The translations under genes were made by a program, and so were the position numbers. A DNA stretch of 64,000 bases, taken from positions 451,958 to 515,957 of the forward strand of contig NC_018233.1 of the NCBI RefSeq assembly GCF_000227135.1. Reading direction: 5' to 3'. This DNA comes from Leishmania donovani. Lineage: Eukaryota; Euglenozoa; Kinetoplastea; Trypanosomatida; Trypanosomatidae. Below, piece after piece: positions 40,287 through 50,856 of this stretch (positions are counted from its first letter, which is position 1; every line of letters begins with the position of its first letter). Below the pieces are notes generated by a model. The model saw nothing but the letters and a program-made list of their open reading frames with translations, did not search any database and was not told where the DNA came from.

Positions 40287-42135
40287 TAGCCACGGACTGC
40301 GAGCGCGAGCGACGCCTCTGATCAGCGGACGAGCTGGCCAGATGCAGGGAGTCCGCAGGGCTTTGAGTGCAACGATAAGAGTGAGGGAGACGAGAGGACG
40401 GAGAAGTTCGACGTCCATGTGTGCGTGTGATGTGTGGGGGCCTACCATGCGCGACGGATGTGTAATTCCACCCCCCCCCCCTCCCTCTCCCTCCCTGCCG
40501 CATGCCTCGTCTGCGACCACCTCTTCCACGCGTTGTGCTCACATCTTTCCCGCTGCATGGCCGTCGGCGCAGTGCGTCTTTGGTGTTTCGTGCATGCCTT
40601 GGTTCGCCTCGATGTTTCTTACCTTGCTATTCTCTCTTGTTCGACAACTGCGAATGTGTGCCTGCATCTGCATCTGTCTCTGTATGCTTCTTGTGACGCT
40701 GCAGCGCTCGTCTCTCTCTCGTTCGCACGACTTTGATCCTCAATGAGCAGTTTCATGTGCGTGATGTCGACATTTCTCGTGCTGTTGTTTGTCCAACTCC
40801 TTCCCGAAATGGCTTTCCCTTTTTTTTTTCTATTCCAGTTCAGCAGCGCCACGCTACCACCCCCTCCACCATGTACGTGGCCCCTCTCTTCATGTAAGCA
40901 TGTGACCGGGAGACGGAAGGAAGAGGGTGTGTAAGTGTTCCGTGACCCAGTGAGCCTTCATGCCACCACCCCACCCCCACCTTGCCTTCTTCATCTTCTC
41001 TTCTTCATTCGTCGCTTGCCGACAGGCATGCGTGCATGTGTATGTACATAGGTCCTGCGCGACTGCAGCATCCACCGTGCTTGCAACGGCGTGGGCTCAC
41101 AACGCAGATGCTTCCTTTTCGTCCTCGCTTTCTTTTCCGGTTCTGTGTGCGTACGCGTGTGCAGGCGGCATCGCTGCCACGCCCGTGTGATATCACACGC
41201 ACGCCGACGCGCGGACGCATCCTTCTGTGATAGGATACCTTTGCTTGCTTGCTTTCTCTTTTTCACATGCCCTCCCTGCTTATTTCTGTCACTGTCACCC
41301 TGTGTGCGTGTGCTAAAATGTGCATGTGCTTACTGGTTTTTGTGGAAGCTCCTCGTCAGTGAGGAAGGGCGCTGCATATGTGCGCCGAGCCTCCCCCCTC
41401 CTCCCTCTTGCCTCGCATTAGCCTTCTGGAGCACTTCGTCAAGAAGCGGCGTATGCGTGTGCGTGGGAGGGTGGGGAGGGGTCGTTTTGTTTTTTCAGAG
41501 GAAGCCTCCCCCCTTTGGAGATGGATAGGCAAGCGCTTGCTGTGTGTAAGCGAGTGTGAGCGAGGCAGGGGCGGACGTGACTATGGCGCCGGCTGCGAAA
41601 AGGCAAGAGGAGGGCACCTATCGGTCGCACACGCCTTCGCGTCGCTCTGTGCCTCCGTCTGCTTCCCTCTACGCCGCTGCACACCCGCAGGACGCACAGG
41701 CGCATCTACAACTCTCCGCTCGATGGACATCCACGGTGCACTCGCCTGTGCCATGATGGAAGTCCTGCGTCAACGCAACGAACTTGGCACGCCATTCTTT
41801 ACCCTGCTCTCTCTCTCTTTCTCTCGTTGCCTCTCTGCTCCCCCTTCACAGACTCGCACCTTCCCGCTTCGCATCAGCTGAGAAAAGTAGTGGGCCCGGC
41901 TGTCCGCTGCTGCACCGCGCATACACTGGGTAGCGTCGACACAGACAACAACACAGGCGCGAGACGCGTCTAGCAGCCCTCGTTGCGCTTCTCTTCCTCT
42001 ATCTCACGCCCACACCTTCGTCACTGCCTACATAGATCAACCATCTCCCATAGACCCAACACCAGCCGCGGCAACAACCACGACAGCACCTGCCTAGCGG
42101 CACTCGACTAACGACATACAGCTGGGCGGACAATC

Positions 42136-43320
42136 ATGTTTGCCTACCCTTACGGCGACCCTGATGATCAAAACGCGCAGGTGGAGTGCACCCTTCTGCG
42201 CCAGGCAGGCGACGGTGCTCGCATACTCGTCCCAGACAGCGACAATGAGGACAGCCTGGGTCTTCCGATTTCACAGGAGTCTTCACCCAGTGTCTGCGTG
42301 CCGGCGGCGCGCGCCTTCTCGAAGCGGGCGGCGCGCTGCGCAGCAGCCTTACTGCAGCGTCACGACGCCACCGCCTCCGCTGTGCACAAGCACAAGTGTA
42401 TGCAGCAGCTTGGTCGTCTCGGCGGCGCCTACCGCTCTCTCGCCCACGGTCAGCCCTTCACGATTTGGGTGCGCTATCAAGACCTCAACGCCCGCGTGAT
42501 TCGCGAAACCGAAGCATTCTTTGAAGGGCACATGGCAGACCACCTTGCCCACCCGCACGTTACACGCAAGAACGGGGTTCTGGCAGCGGCGCCGAAGGCG
42601 GCTTTTGGCTTTAATCCTCAGCGACGCTCGCCTGAGGCTTCACTCGGCTGCCGGGCTCCACTTCCCTCTAGCCCATCCCCAGCTCATGCTGCGCACGCCA
42701 TGCTGAGCAGCAACGGTGTCGTCGAGGCGCATGCGTCTCCACCGCAGACGGGCTACTTTCTCTCCAGAGGGGAGCAGTGTGCCTTTTCGTTGCTGTTCAT
42801 GGAAGACACTGTGGATCCGAATTACACGTCGAGTCCACTGCCGACGTTCCCCACGCATCACACGTCAGATGACCGCAGTCAGCGCATGGGTCTGAGCGAG
42901 TCCCTGTGCAATGCATTGTCTCACGGGAGTTGCCTCTCCGATACTCACGCAGCGATGCCGTTCTGGATGTACGGCGAAGACGCAGACTCTGTCCGATGCT
43001 CTCCGGCCCCGGCAGCGCACCGCGGTGACAGTCCGAGAGCGGCGCGGCAACACTGTAAGCGCGGCCGCGGCGATACCACTGGGGCTGAGCCGCAGCACCT
43101 CAAGGGGCGACGAGGAGAGCTGGGCACGGCAAGGGCACTCGTCTTCGACGAGCTCAGCACGTCATCGTCGTCGCAACACACGACACCTCGCGAGGAGAGC
43201 GCCACGGCTCGCCGCGGCACACCGGCGCCTCCCTCGCTGTCCGCCACCGTCATAGAACTTCAGAATCAGCGGGTGCAGTGGGATCTGCTCCGTCGGCAGT
43301 CCCTCTTCAGTCTGCTTTGA
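42136..43320 (+). CDS. Conserved hypothetical protein, mostly disordered
   Basis: A 394-residue protein with no recognised family. A compact region at about 60-135 (ARCAAALLQRHDA, then FTIWVRYQDLNARVIRETE) looks ordered and helical. The remainder is Ser/Pro/His-rich and probably disordered. The C-terminus regains helix (VIELQNQRVQWDLLRRQ), which could be a short interaction motif. The length and the clean, long single frame beginning right after a leader region support a real gene. Confidence 0.7.
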   Translation: MFAYPYGDPDDQNAQVECTLLRQAGDGARILVPDSDNEDSLGLPISQESSPSVCVPAARAFSKRAARCAAALLQRHDATASAVHKHKCMQQLGRLGGAYRSLAHGQPFTIWVRYQDLNARVIRETEAFFEGHMADHLAHPHVTRKNGVLAAAPKAAFGFNPQRRSPEASLGCRAPLPSSPSPAHAAHAMLSSNGVVEAHASPPQTGYFLSRGEQCAFSLLFMEDTVDPNYTSSPLPTFPTHHTSDDRSQRMGLSESLCNALSHGSCLSDTHAAMPFWMYGEDADSVRCSPAPAAHRGDSPRAARQHCKRGRGDTTGAEPQHLKGRRGELGTARALVFDELSTSSSSQHTTPREESATARRGTPAPPSLSATVIELQNQRVQWDLLRRQSLFSLL

Positions 43321-43908
43321 GCGCATTTTTGTGTGCGTGAGAGAGAGGACGACAGCGATGTGCCATCATCGGACGATGAGTTGTGGGAACCCGTGGAAAG
43401 GCACGGCATCGCGTTGCAATGGAAGCGCTCCCTTAACTACCACTGCCCGCCGGCCATCGCCGCTCCTCCGCTCCTCAATACTTTTTCTTGCCTTCACGCG
43501 CTTCATCATGCTCGCGAGCCACCCACCTCCTCCCGCCCACCACTGCCGCCAAGATGCTCGCCCATGGACACAACCGACAGAGATGTCTTCGTAGCCGCAT
43601 GCGCGGCGTATCATCCTTTTCACGAAGAAAAGATGTCTACAGCCGTTGTGTGTGTGTGTGTGTGTGTGTGGAAGGGGAGGCTGCCAGTGCACGCGCACAC
43701 AAGAGGCCGCCGGGCGCCCTTTCTGCACACGTGCACCACCCTCGTTCGCGTACTGCTCGGTCGCCCCCTCCTCCACACACACACACACACGCACACGCCC
43801 TCCACGTCTCAATCCTTCTGCTGCCTCCTCCCCACCATCAACACCACACCCGCACTCGCAAGCCCGCAGCACACGTAGCGAAGCACACAGGGCACAGCCA
43901 CAGCCACG
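43321..43908. other. Intergenic region
   Basis: 0.59 kb with no gene. It contains (TG)12 and (CA)n runs separated by about 100 bases, which could pair in the transcript. Confidence 0.6.
43647..43790. repeat. Facing (TG)n and (CA)n microsatellites
   Basis: (TG)12 at 43647-43670 and (CA)n at about 43774-43790 are complementary and could form a stem in the precursor RNA. Confidence 0.7.
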
Positions 43909-45675
43909 ATGTTGGTCTCGGAGAAGGCACAGCCGCTGCGGCTTTTCAACTGTTTACTTCTACATGCTCACAAAGACGACGAATCCGACGATGAGGCGTG
44001 CACCATGCACAAGAGCGCCGCCTCTACCTCACCAGTCACCGACCCCATCGCCGCCGCAACAGCAGTCGGTGCAACGCGTCTGTACTTCACTGAAGGCGGG
44101 CCGTCAGCCAGCCTGGCGGCGCTGCAGCGCTACCTTAAAGTTGAAGAGGCGCACATCACATGTCCGCTGCTGCGTGTCTTGCAACTAGCGCCGCAGGCGC
44201 CAACAGGCAACATGCAGCCGCTAGTGTACGTTGAGCAGGATACGCAGAATGCCGTATCGCTATCCGACGAGACGCAAGGGCGCCGTGAGGCCGTCCTGAC
44301 GACCTGCTCCGGGGTCTGCACGCAGGAGACGATGCCGTCACGGTGGTATCATGCGCCCGTTAAGGCCGCCCTGTGCGTCTTCCAGGAGCTCATGCGTGCA
44401 CCCACTACGTCCGCGGCCAGCGAGCCGGCCTTCTGGGCGTTTTTAGAAAGAGTTGTGCTATACCACGCGCGTGACTTCTACCGCGGCGCTGTTCAGGTGG
44501 AACTGCAGTGCGTTTTCGTGCCAACGTTTGAGGATACGCAGAGCACGGCGTACAGCGTCGACGTCTTCGGTGACTACGTCGACGAGGAGGACCAGGCGCA
44601 GAAATGTGGCGCCGCAGCTGGTAAGGGCAGGACGGCAATGAAGGTTTGCGTGAAGAGCACCGAGGCCTTCGAGCACGTCATGGCGTATCTGAAGACACAG
44701 TGCCCGCTCCTCGAGGCCGACTTCGGGTCGTCCCACTTGGTGGTGTACGCCAAGTGGTCGTCGCGGCTATCCGCTGCACGCGGCTCCAGCCATTCGCAGC
44801 CACCGGCCGCAGATGCCACCGGCGCAGTAGAACAGGCCGCATGCTTCGTGTGGCTGCAAGATGACGCAGAGGGCGCGGGGCGGGACGGTGTCTACGCGGA
44901 TGCCGCGCTTGAGGCCCTCCTCGACGAGCTCACCCTCGCCGCCGCGTCGATCAGCACGCCATCGAGGGCGGCCGCTGTTCTGCAGGAGGAAGGCGTCAGC
45001 GCCTTCTTCGAGGCGTGCTGCCTCACACACACGCTGAAGAGAGTGATCCGCAAAAACTTTCAGGCGGTTGTGCGGCGGCAGCGGCCGCTGTTCCACTGGG
45101 TTATCTCGCTGCCCCCGTACTCCCGGCTGAGCATGTCCACCACAAGTGCTGCTGTCACTGCGATGCGCTTCAGAAACAACGCTGCGGTGTCGCGGGCGGT
45201 GTGGAGCGTCACCGAGATGCTTGTCCACTGGCAGCAGCTGTCCGACTCCGCGCACGCGCTAGCAAATGAGGCGCTAAAGCGGAGTTTTGGCAGAGCGAGC
45301 GGGCCGTCTCGGCAGATCGTGTCTGCCCCGGCGCGGGTCCCGCGCCAGCGCCGCGCCATCCAGCAAAGTGCCCTCTACGGCGACACCTTCTCCGGTGGCT
45401 CTGCCCTTGACCGCCAGCGCGGCAAGGTCAACGTCCCTCACCTGTACGGGGCTGACGAGGGCCATGGCGCGTCTATCAGCCTCAGCTCCACTCAGCGGGG
45501 GTCGGTCCTGGCGGCATCTGGGTTATTCCACAATCTGCGGAGCATCAAGGAGGACTCCTTTAACAGCACATCGGTGCTGGATGCTGAGGATGTGTTTGGT
45601 AGCTACCCTAAGCTCACAACGCGCGTTGTCAAGCGACTCGTCCAGAGCCAGACAAGTGTCCACGCGGCCCAGTGA
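43909..45675 (+). CDS. Conserved hypothetical protein
   Basis: A 588-residue protein I do not recognise. The body (about 50-465) looks globular with alternating strands and helices, for example YHAPVKAALCVFQELM, FWAFLERVVLYHARDFY, and a run of strands VQVELQCVFVPTFED. A short loop at 215-230 is acidic. The last 120 residues are basic and Ser-rich, probably disordered. No transmembrane segment or signal peptide is seen. The start is the first ATG after the CA-rich leader. Confidence 0.75.
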   Translation: MLVSEKAQPLRLFNCLLLHAHKDDESDDEACTMHKSAASTSPVTDPIAAATAVGATRLYFTEGGPSASLAALQRYLKVEEAHITCPLLRVLQLAPQAPTGNMQPLVYVEQDTQNAVSLSDETQGRREAVLTTCSGVCTQETMPSRWYHAPVKAALCVFQELMRAPTTSAASEPAFWAFLERVVLYHARDFYRGAVQVELQCVFVPTFEDTQSTAYSVDVFGDYVDEEDQAQKCGAAAGKGRTAMKVCVKSTEAFEHVMAYLKTQCPLLEADFGSSHLVVYAKWSSRLSAARGSSHSQPPAADATGAVEQAACFVWLQDDAEGAGRDGVYADAALEALLDELTLAAASISTPSRAAAVLQEEGVSAFFEACCLTHTLKRVIRKNFQAVVRRQRPLFHWVISLPPYSRLSMSTTSAAVTAMRFRNNAAVSRAVWSVTEMLVHWQQLSDSAHALANEALKRSFGRASGPSRQIVSAPARVPRQRRAIQQSALYGDTFSGGSALDRQRGKVNVPHLYGADEGHGASISLSSTQRGSVLAASGLFHNLRSIKEDSFNSTSVLDAEDVFGSYPKLTTRVVKRLVQSQTSVHAAQ

Positions 45676-45829
45676 CGTTGCAAGATTGGCTCGCGCGTGC
45701 GTCGCCTCAGCGCACGTGCTTGCATGTGTTTGTGTACGCATATTACTGCTCGCTCCCTCGCTCTGTTCGCTGGAAGTACTTCGCTCTTTTTCAGCCAGCG
45801 ATCTCGTCATCGATCCACACACACGCACA

Positions 45830-46320
45830 CGCTATGACGACGTGGCGGGGACACGCCTCTCCCTGCGCGGCATCTCGGCGTCCAGCGCCGACGACGTGGG
45901 AGGGAGGGGGGAGCGCAGAGCGGTGTGGCGCTACGCATGTCGGCCATCAGATCCTGGATGGCGTTGCGTCGGAGCCACCCGCGGCCGCGGACACGTTTGT
46001 GGCACCCGTATGACAGGCGAAGCGTCCGCGTGCCTCGAACCTGTCCCACCCACGCCCCGGCCTTCACAGCGCCCGCTGCTGGTGTGGCGGGGAGCCTGAG
46101 NNNNNNNNNNNNNNNNNNNNNNNNNNNNNNNNNNNNNNNNNNNNNNNNNNNNNNNNNNNNNNNNNNNNNNNNNCCGATGGCTGCGTCGGCGCATTGCTGT
46201 GCCGCGTGTGTCTAGGGCTGGCTGGCGCACGGTGCGACGGGGGCCTGTGACACGGCCAACGGGGAAGGGAGGAGTGAAGCTCGTGCTCTGTGGCTGAGAC
46301 ATGGGCCACACGCTGGACGC
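45830..46320 (+). repeat. SIDER2-like degenerate retroposon, copy E
   Basis: Nearly identical to copy A over the first 270 bases, from CTATGACGACGTGGCGGGGA. It is then interrupted by the gap, and after it follows a 3' variant (GTGTCTAGGGCTGGCTGGCG) shared only with the inverted copy F. Sense orientation, 155 bases after the stop of the preceding gene. Confidence 0.7.
46101..46173. other. Assembly gap (73 N)
   Basis: Unresolved bases in SIDER copy E covering the polyC tract. In copy D the corresponding segment is 93 bases (21528-21620). This gap is not flanked by duplicated sequence. Confidence 0.99.
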
Positions 46321-47399
46321 GGCAACGGATCCTTCGCTTACGTTGGCTTCTCTCCTGCTGTTTTGTTCACCATTCCCCGTGATGTACATGTCCGAGGGAG
46401 AGATGAGAATGAGGGGGCTGGGCGGGGGTGCGCCACGCTGCACGTTGTCTTTTCCCCGAACTTCTCGTGTTTGGTTCCCCCGCCTCCCTTTCGCTCGCTC
46501 TCCTTTTGTTAGCTCATATAGTTTGCCTGCAAGTGATGCCGGGTGGCTCTTGGTGCGCACGTCGCATCATCCCGTGCGAGGCAGAGGAGTGGAAAGAGGA
46601 GTGCTCGCCGCTCATGAGGACTACCGCCGACTTTGCGTGCTACGAGCACTAGTACCATTACCATTTTTGCTTGCACGCAGTCCTCTCGTTCTCCGTGTCG
46701 CCTTGATGGTGCGCTGCGGTGACTCTTCGCGGGTATCCTTGTGTAGGCACGCCTGTGCGTTCCCGTCAAGAGGATGTCGTCGGCGTCCGCGAAGAACGCA
46801 TCAAGCACCTGTACACTGCATGCGCACGCACGCACGCATATTCTCCCCATAGCCAAAACGTAAAAGGAACAGCAGAGTGCCACAGCTGCCTGCGCACCCC
46901 CTCCCCCCACCGCCTGGCCCATCTTGTGGTAGTGGATGCAAGCATTTAGCCGCACACTACGCGGCCATATGCTTCCGCTCTGCTATTCTCTCTACGCGTG
47001 CTGAAGGCGCGCGTGAGCAGAGCCCCCCTCTTCCTCTCCCCTCTCCCTCGTGATCACGCGCGCCGTGCACTCCCCCACTCTCCTACTCTCCTCGCTTGCT
47101 TGCTCTTCCTGTGGCAGGACGGACACGGTCACGCGGTTGTTTTGCTTGGAGCTGGAAAAGGGCGCACAGACGGAAGCACCGCGGCGGAGGGACGTCAACG
47201 GATTCTCCTGGAGCTGCTGTCTCGGCAAAGACTGACGTGCAACGGCGATCGTGTGTTGGCGGGGCAGTCGGCTCCACTGGCCTCTTCGCTGTTGCGTGTG
47301 AGCAAAAACTGGTAAGATAGACAGTGACGGTGCCGTGTCGGCGATCTCCTGCCCCTCTCCCCGTTCCGCTCTGCGCACAGGCGTGCAAGACGGGCCGCA

Positions 47400-49775
47400 A
47401 TGAAGCTCTTTCTGACCGTCGTGAGGCGCCACAACTCTACAAGCAGCAGCGATGCCACTCCTACAGATGATGTGGCCCTCTTCGACCCTGGTGTGTGGAG
47501 CCGCACAACAACGTCGGAGATGGCTCGCCGCAACGTTTCGGCATCCTACGTTGCGCAGCAGGTGTACCGACACGCGGCACTGACGCAGCTGGCGAAAGCC
47601 GCGCTGGAGGGCGCGGTATGCTTTCGATACGGCCCCCGCCCACCAACGCACCTCGATAGCTTTCTTTTCCACAAGCGCAGTCGCCTCACCGAACACGGAA
47701 GGAGCGGCACGCTACCAGCGGCAGCAGCGGCGCCGCCCGTGTGCACGTCGTCGCCTCTCATCTCATCCTCATGCTCGTCCTTCTCCGTGAGCATGACGGC
47801 CACTTCACCTCGGACAGGCCAGAAACGAAGCACTGCCGCCGGTGCGAGCGGCTCGGCCACTGAGTATGACAGCCTCCTCGCTCTCTGGCTGAGGGAACTG
47901 CTCTCCGGCACCGGTATCTCCGTCACCGTGACAGCGTTGCTCCTGTTCGTGGACGGCACCGCCATCGATATGGCAACCGGCAGCGAGGTGCACAAGCCCC
48001 TCAACGTAGGCAGCGGCACCGCAAGACAACTGCGCACGCACGAGGACGCCATGGCGTTTCTGCACGCGTGCGAGTCCACGATACGCCATAGCGCTGCCGA
48101 GTTTCCGCGGTGCCCGTACCACGTCTGCGTCGCCGTACTTGTCGGCGCTCACGGTGGCTCGCATAGAAGGAACACCGTTACATTCCTCGACGTCGCCGCC
48201 GCTGCGCCGGAGAGCGCCGGCGCCGAGGAAGAGGTGCGCTTGCGGGAGCAGGTGGCCCTCTTTGGTCGGCAGCTCGGCGCTGAAGCGGCAACGGCCACGC
48301 CTCACGCTTGTCAGCGGACGCGCAAGGCGGAGGACGAGCAGTGGCTCAGTCTCCTGCAGTCCTGCCAACTCTCTCGCGCAAGCCTGGTAGGGCTCGTCTA
48401 CATCGCGTGCGAGGCAGGCCACGATTCGTTTGGCCACTTCCGCGTCGAGGAGAATGGCTGCGACCCCTTCACTCTTGTCAGTGTCCTACGCCAACGCGCG
48501 CTCTTGGAAGCGGTCAACAACGGCGTGTTGCACCTCCAACTGCGAAAGCCGTCCCACGCCCAGAAGCGCGCAAATGCGCGATCGGTGAAGCTGCCCACGG
48601 GCGATGCCACCACAACATCGCGCGCGCCGGACTCTCCACCCAAGGGGCGGCCCAGCAGAGGGCGGCAGCGGCCGCAGCAGCACCGTTCGAGGCTTCCTTA
48701 CCTGACGCGCGGCTCGGTGCCGCCGCGTCGCGCACAGGAGCACTCCATAGTCTTTTGCGGTTTTCCTCGCTGCAGCCGCTCCGTGGATCCGCTGGCGCGC
48801 ATTGGGAGGGAGGAGCGCCACGCACGGGTGGCGCTGTCAAGCGCGGAGCAGCGAGCCAGGAAGCTGGCGGAGTTGCGCTGGATTCTGCGTGCCCATCCGC
48901 CCGGCAAGTCCATCGACGCCATGCTGCGGCGCCTCGCGCACAACGTCAATCGAGTGAGCCGACCTGAGCAGCAGCACCCACACTCAGTCCCGCCTCGCTT
49001 CTCACCGCCGCCGCTGAACGAGGCCCAACTTGCCACTGCCATCAGCCGGTCTTCTACCACTGCCACGAGATGGTCGTCCTTCACCTCACCGATGCGCACG
49101 CCCGAGTCCACCTCACCTGGCGGCACGGTGCGGAAGAGGGTGGCCGCTTCGATGCTCCCCACATCCCCGTCTTGTCCAGCCTTGGCAAGCCCCTACTTTA
49201 CGCGGCGCATCACGACACCGCTGTTCTTCCGCGAAGCCGGTTCTCCACCGCAGAACCAAGACGATCCACGAGCGCACTCCGTATCATCGCGTGCGGCTGT
49301 ACGCGGCCACACCGCTGCAGGGCTCGAGCGGCGTCGCCTAAACTCCGGCGCGTCCTTCTCCCTCGCCACTGGCTCCCCAAACACGCACACGTACACCTCC
49401 GCTCGCCGGCTCTCTGCCATCGAAACGGCCCTACTCGCGCGCGCGCACTCTTCTAACCAGCGCAGCCTTCCATCCCACTCTCCGCGCATGGGCGAGGTAG
49501 AGCGACTCTATCCCCTTGTGCACGCGTTTCACGTCGAGATGTGCGAGCAGGACACGCTGATGGCGGAGGAGCTCATGATGCGCAGTCGCATCGAGCACAA
49601 GGAGAAGAACTGCCGCAAGACGCTGAGTTTTGCTCGCGCTGAGTCGGTGCGGCGACCATCCGTGTTGTGGCCATCTGAGACAGGAACGCAGCCGCAACGA
49701 GAGCCGCAGGTGCCCCACAGCCCCCGGTGGCGCCCAGCGAAGCCACGTCCTTTGCGCATCTTCTTCCAGCACTAG
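47400..49775 (+). CDS. Kinesin-like protein with degenerate, apparently ATP-incompetent motor domain
   Basis: A 791-residue protein. The first ~350 residues track a kinesin motor in order. MKLFLTVVRR sits at the first strand (canonical I-x-V-x-x-R-x-RP). VAQQVYRHAALTQLAKAALEG at 51-71 sits at the helix before the P-loop. VCFRYG at 73-78 leads into it. The P-loop reads YGPRPPTHLDSF instead of YGQTGSGKTYTM. ISVTVTALLLFVDG at 173-186 matches the central strand and EIYNE region. CPYHVCVAVLVG near 238 replaces the SSRSH switch I. VTFLDVAAAA at 260-269 replaces VDLAGSE (switch II). All three nucleotide-binding motifs are lost, so no ATP hydrolysis is expected. The rest is disordered with a helical C-terminal segment (about 695-750). 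A cytoskeletal scaffolding role is inferred. The CDS is secure; the kinesin relation is by eye. Confidence 0.75.
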   Translation: MKLFLTVVRRHNSTSSSDATPTDDVALFDPGVWSRTTTSEMARRNVSASYVAQQVYRHAALTQLAKAALEGAVCFRYGPRPPTHLDSFLFHKRSRLTEHGRSGTLPAAAAAPPVCTSSPLISSSCSSFSVSMTATSPRTGQKRSTAAGASGSATEYDSLLALWLRELLSGTGISVTVTALLLFVDGTAIDMATGSEVHKPLNVGSGTARQLRTHEDAMAFLHACESTIRHSAAEFPRCPYHVCVAVLVGAHGGSHRRNTVTFLDVAAAAPESAGAEEEVRLREQVALFGRQLGAEAATATPHACQRTRKAEDEQWLSLLQSCQLSRASLVGLVYIACEAGHDSFGHFRVEENGCDPFTLVSVLRQRALLEAVNNGVLHLQLRKPSHAQKRANARSVKLPTGDATTTSRAPDSPPKGRPSRGRQRPQQHRSRLPYLTRGSVPPRRAQEHSIVFCGFPRCSRSVDPLARIGREERHARVALSSAEQRARKLAELRWILRAHPPGKSIDAMLRRLAHNVNRVSRPEQQHPHSVPPRFSPPPLNEAQLATAISRSSTTATRWSSFTSPMRTPESTSPGGTVRKRVAASMLPTSPSCPALASPYFTRRITTPLFFREAGSPPQNQDDPRAHSVSSRAAVRGHTAAGLERRRLNSGASFSLATGSPNTHTYTSARRLSAIETALLARAHSSNQRSLPSHSPRMGEVERLYPLVHAFHVEMCEQDTLMAEELMMRSRIEHKEKNCRKTLSFARAESVRRPSVLWPSETGTQPQREPQVPHSPRWRPAKPRPLRIFFQH

Positions 49776-50856
49776 GGGACTTAGGGCCGGAGAACACAAC
49801 CGCGTGCGCCATCAAAGGCAAGCGTCGTCCACAAGCTCATCGTCGAAGAGAGAGAGCAGGAGGGGTGAGGGCGATGGTGAGTTCTGCACGCGCCCACGGA
49901 AACGAACAAACGCGTGCATCGCCTCCGCTGCTGACTGCCATGTGACCCTCTCCACCCCCTCCCCTGGGCGCTGCACAGCAGATGCGCGCGCGCCCGTACG
50001 CGCCCATCTTGCCCCTCCTCCTCCCTCTCATCCTTTCTTCCTCATTCTTCTGTGTTTCATTGTGGCCCCTTACCCTCTCCGCTACACACCGCACATCCTA
50101 CGTATATATGCGTTCGCGTGCTCGCCCTCTGCGCTCCTTAAGGTGTGCGCGTGTGACCAGGTGATGACAGGAGGAGAGAAGGGGAAGGGAAGGAGGGAGG
50201 GGAAGGGATGCAGGGCGTGGCCGTTCGCGCGTGGCCTGGCAGACCTGCGCCACCATGTACAAACACGCGCTCTCCACTTACTCACATTTTGTGATATGCG
50301 CACGCCTACGCGTCTTCGTGTGTGCCGGCTGCCCGCTTTCTACGCTTGCGTCGCGCAGCTTCTGTTGCTTCTCTCACTCTTCTCATTTTGCACGTGTGCG
50401 TGTGCGAATTCGTGCGTGCGTGGGTGGGCGCGAGGAGCTGCAGTCGATGCTGCCGGCAGTGCTGGTAGGCGGCAAGAGAGCCCGCCGTGTGTCTCTCTGA
50501 TCCGGCCAGGGCCTGGCCGCTCCCCCATCTCTCTCTTGTCTTTCAGTTGTACAGACACCGACTCACTCGCACCCGCAGGCATGTGCGCGCTGGCCCTGTC
50601 GCCTTCCTATGTGCAAGTCGTCAGGGTGGCACGCAGACAACTCTGTAACCCAACGATCATGTGGACGGCGACAACGATGGACTGCGCGACTGGTCGTGCC
50701 GACGGGCAGGCGCGTCCGTGTTGTCCCCCGTCCTCACCATACATCCTTCCGCAGCGGCAGGGAGGTGGTGACGTTGTCGACCACGCCTCCGTGGCCTGCA
50801 ATGGCAGATCGCAAAATCACGCTATTTATCATATTCCCCGTTCTCTTTCCACTCAG
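49776..50856. other. Intergenic region
   Basis: 1.1 kb, no supported gene. C/T-rich tracts near 50008-50080 and 50838-50856 are the likely processing signals. The frame that is open upstream of the dioxygenase is UTR. Confidence 0.55.
50838..50856 (+). promoter_or_regulatory. Candidate trans-splice acceptor adjacent to a start codon
   Basis: TTCTCTTTCCACTCAG directly abuts the ATG at 50857. If used, this AG would leave no 5' UTR besides the spliced leader, or the second ATG at 50920 would be the practical start. Confidence 0.4.

Larger units (their letters stand above)
38841..42135. other. Longest intergenic stretch, with two short candidate ORFs
   Basis: 3.3 kb with no confident gene. Short frames at 39471-39812 and 39975-40286 are listed separately. 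The rest is C/T- and GT-rich UTR-like sequence. Confidence 0.55.
45676..47399. other. Intergenic region with SIDER copy E
   Basis: 1.7 kb without a gene. It holds SIDER copy E, a 73-N gap, and a C/T-rich zone near 47020-47110 upstream of the kinesin-like gene. Confidence 0.6.

Noticed and set aside
41556..41756. 66-codon frame MSEAGADVTM... as a small gene
   Set aside because: It lies in low-complexity UTR-like sequence, has a competing overlapping frame, and has no splice signal immediately upstream.
49630..50856. N-terminal extension of the thiol dioxygenase
   Set aside because: The extension is low-complexity, includes pyrimidine tracts, and precedes a good AG acceptor; the cupin domain starts well after it.
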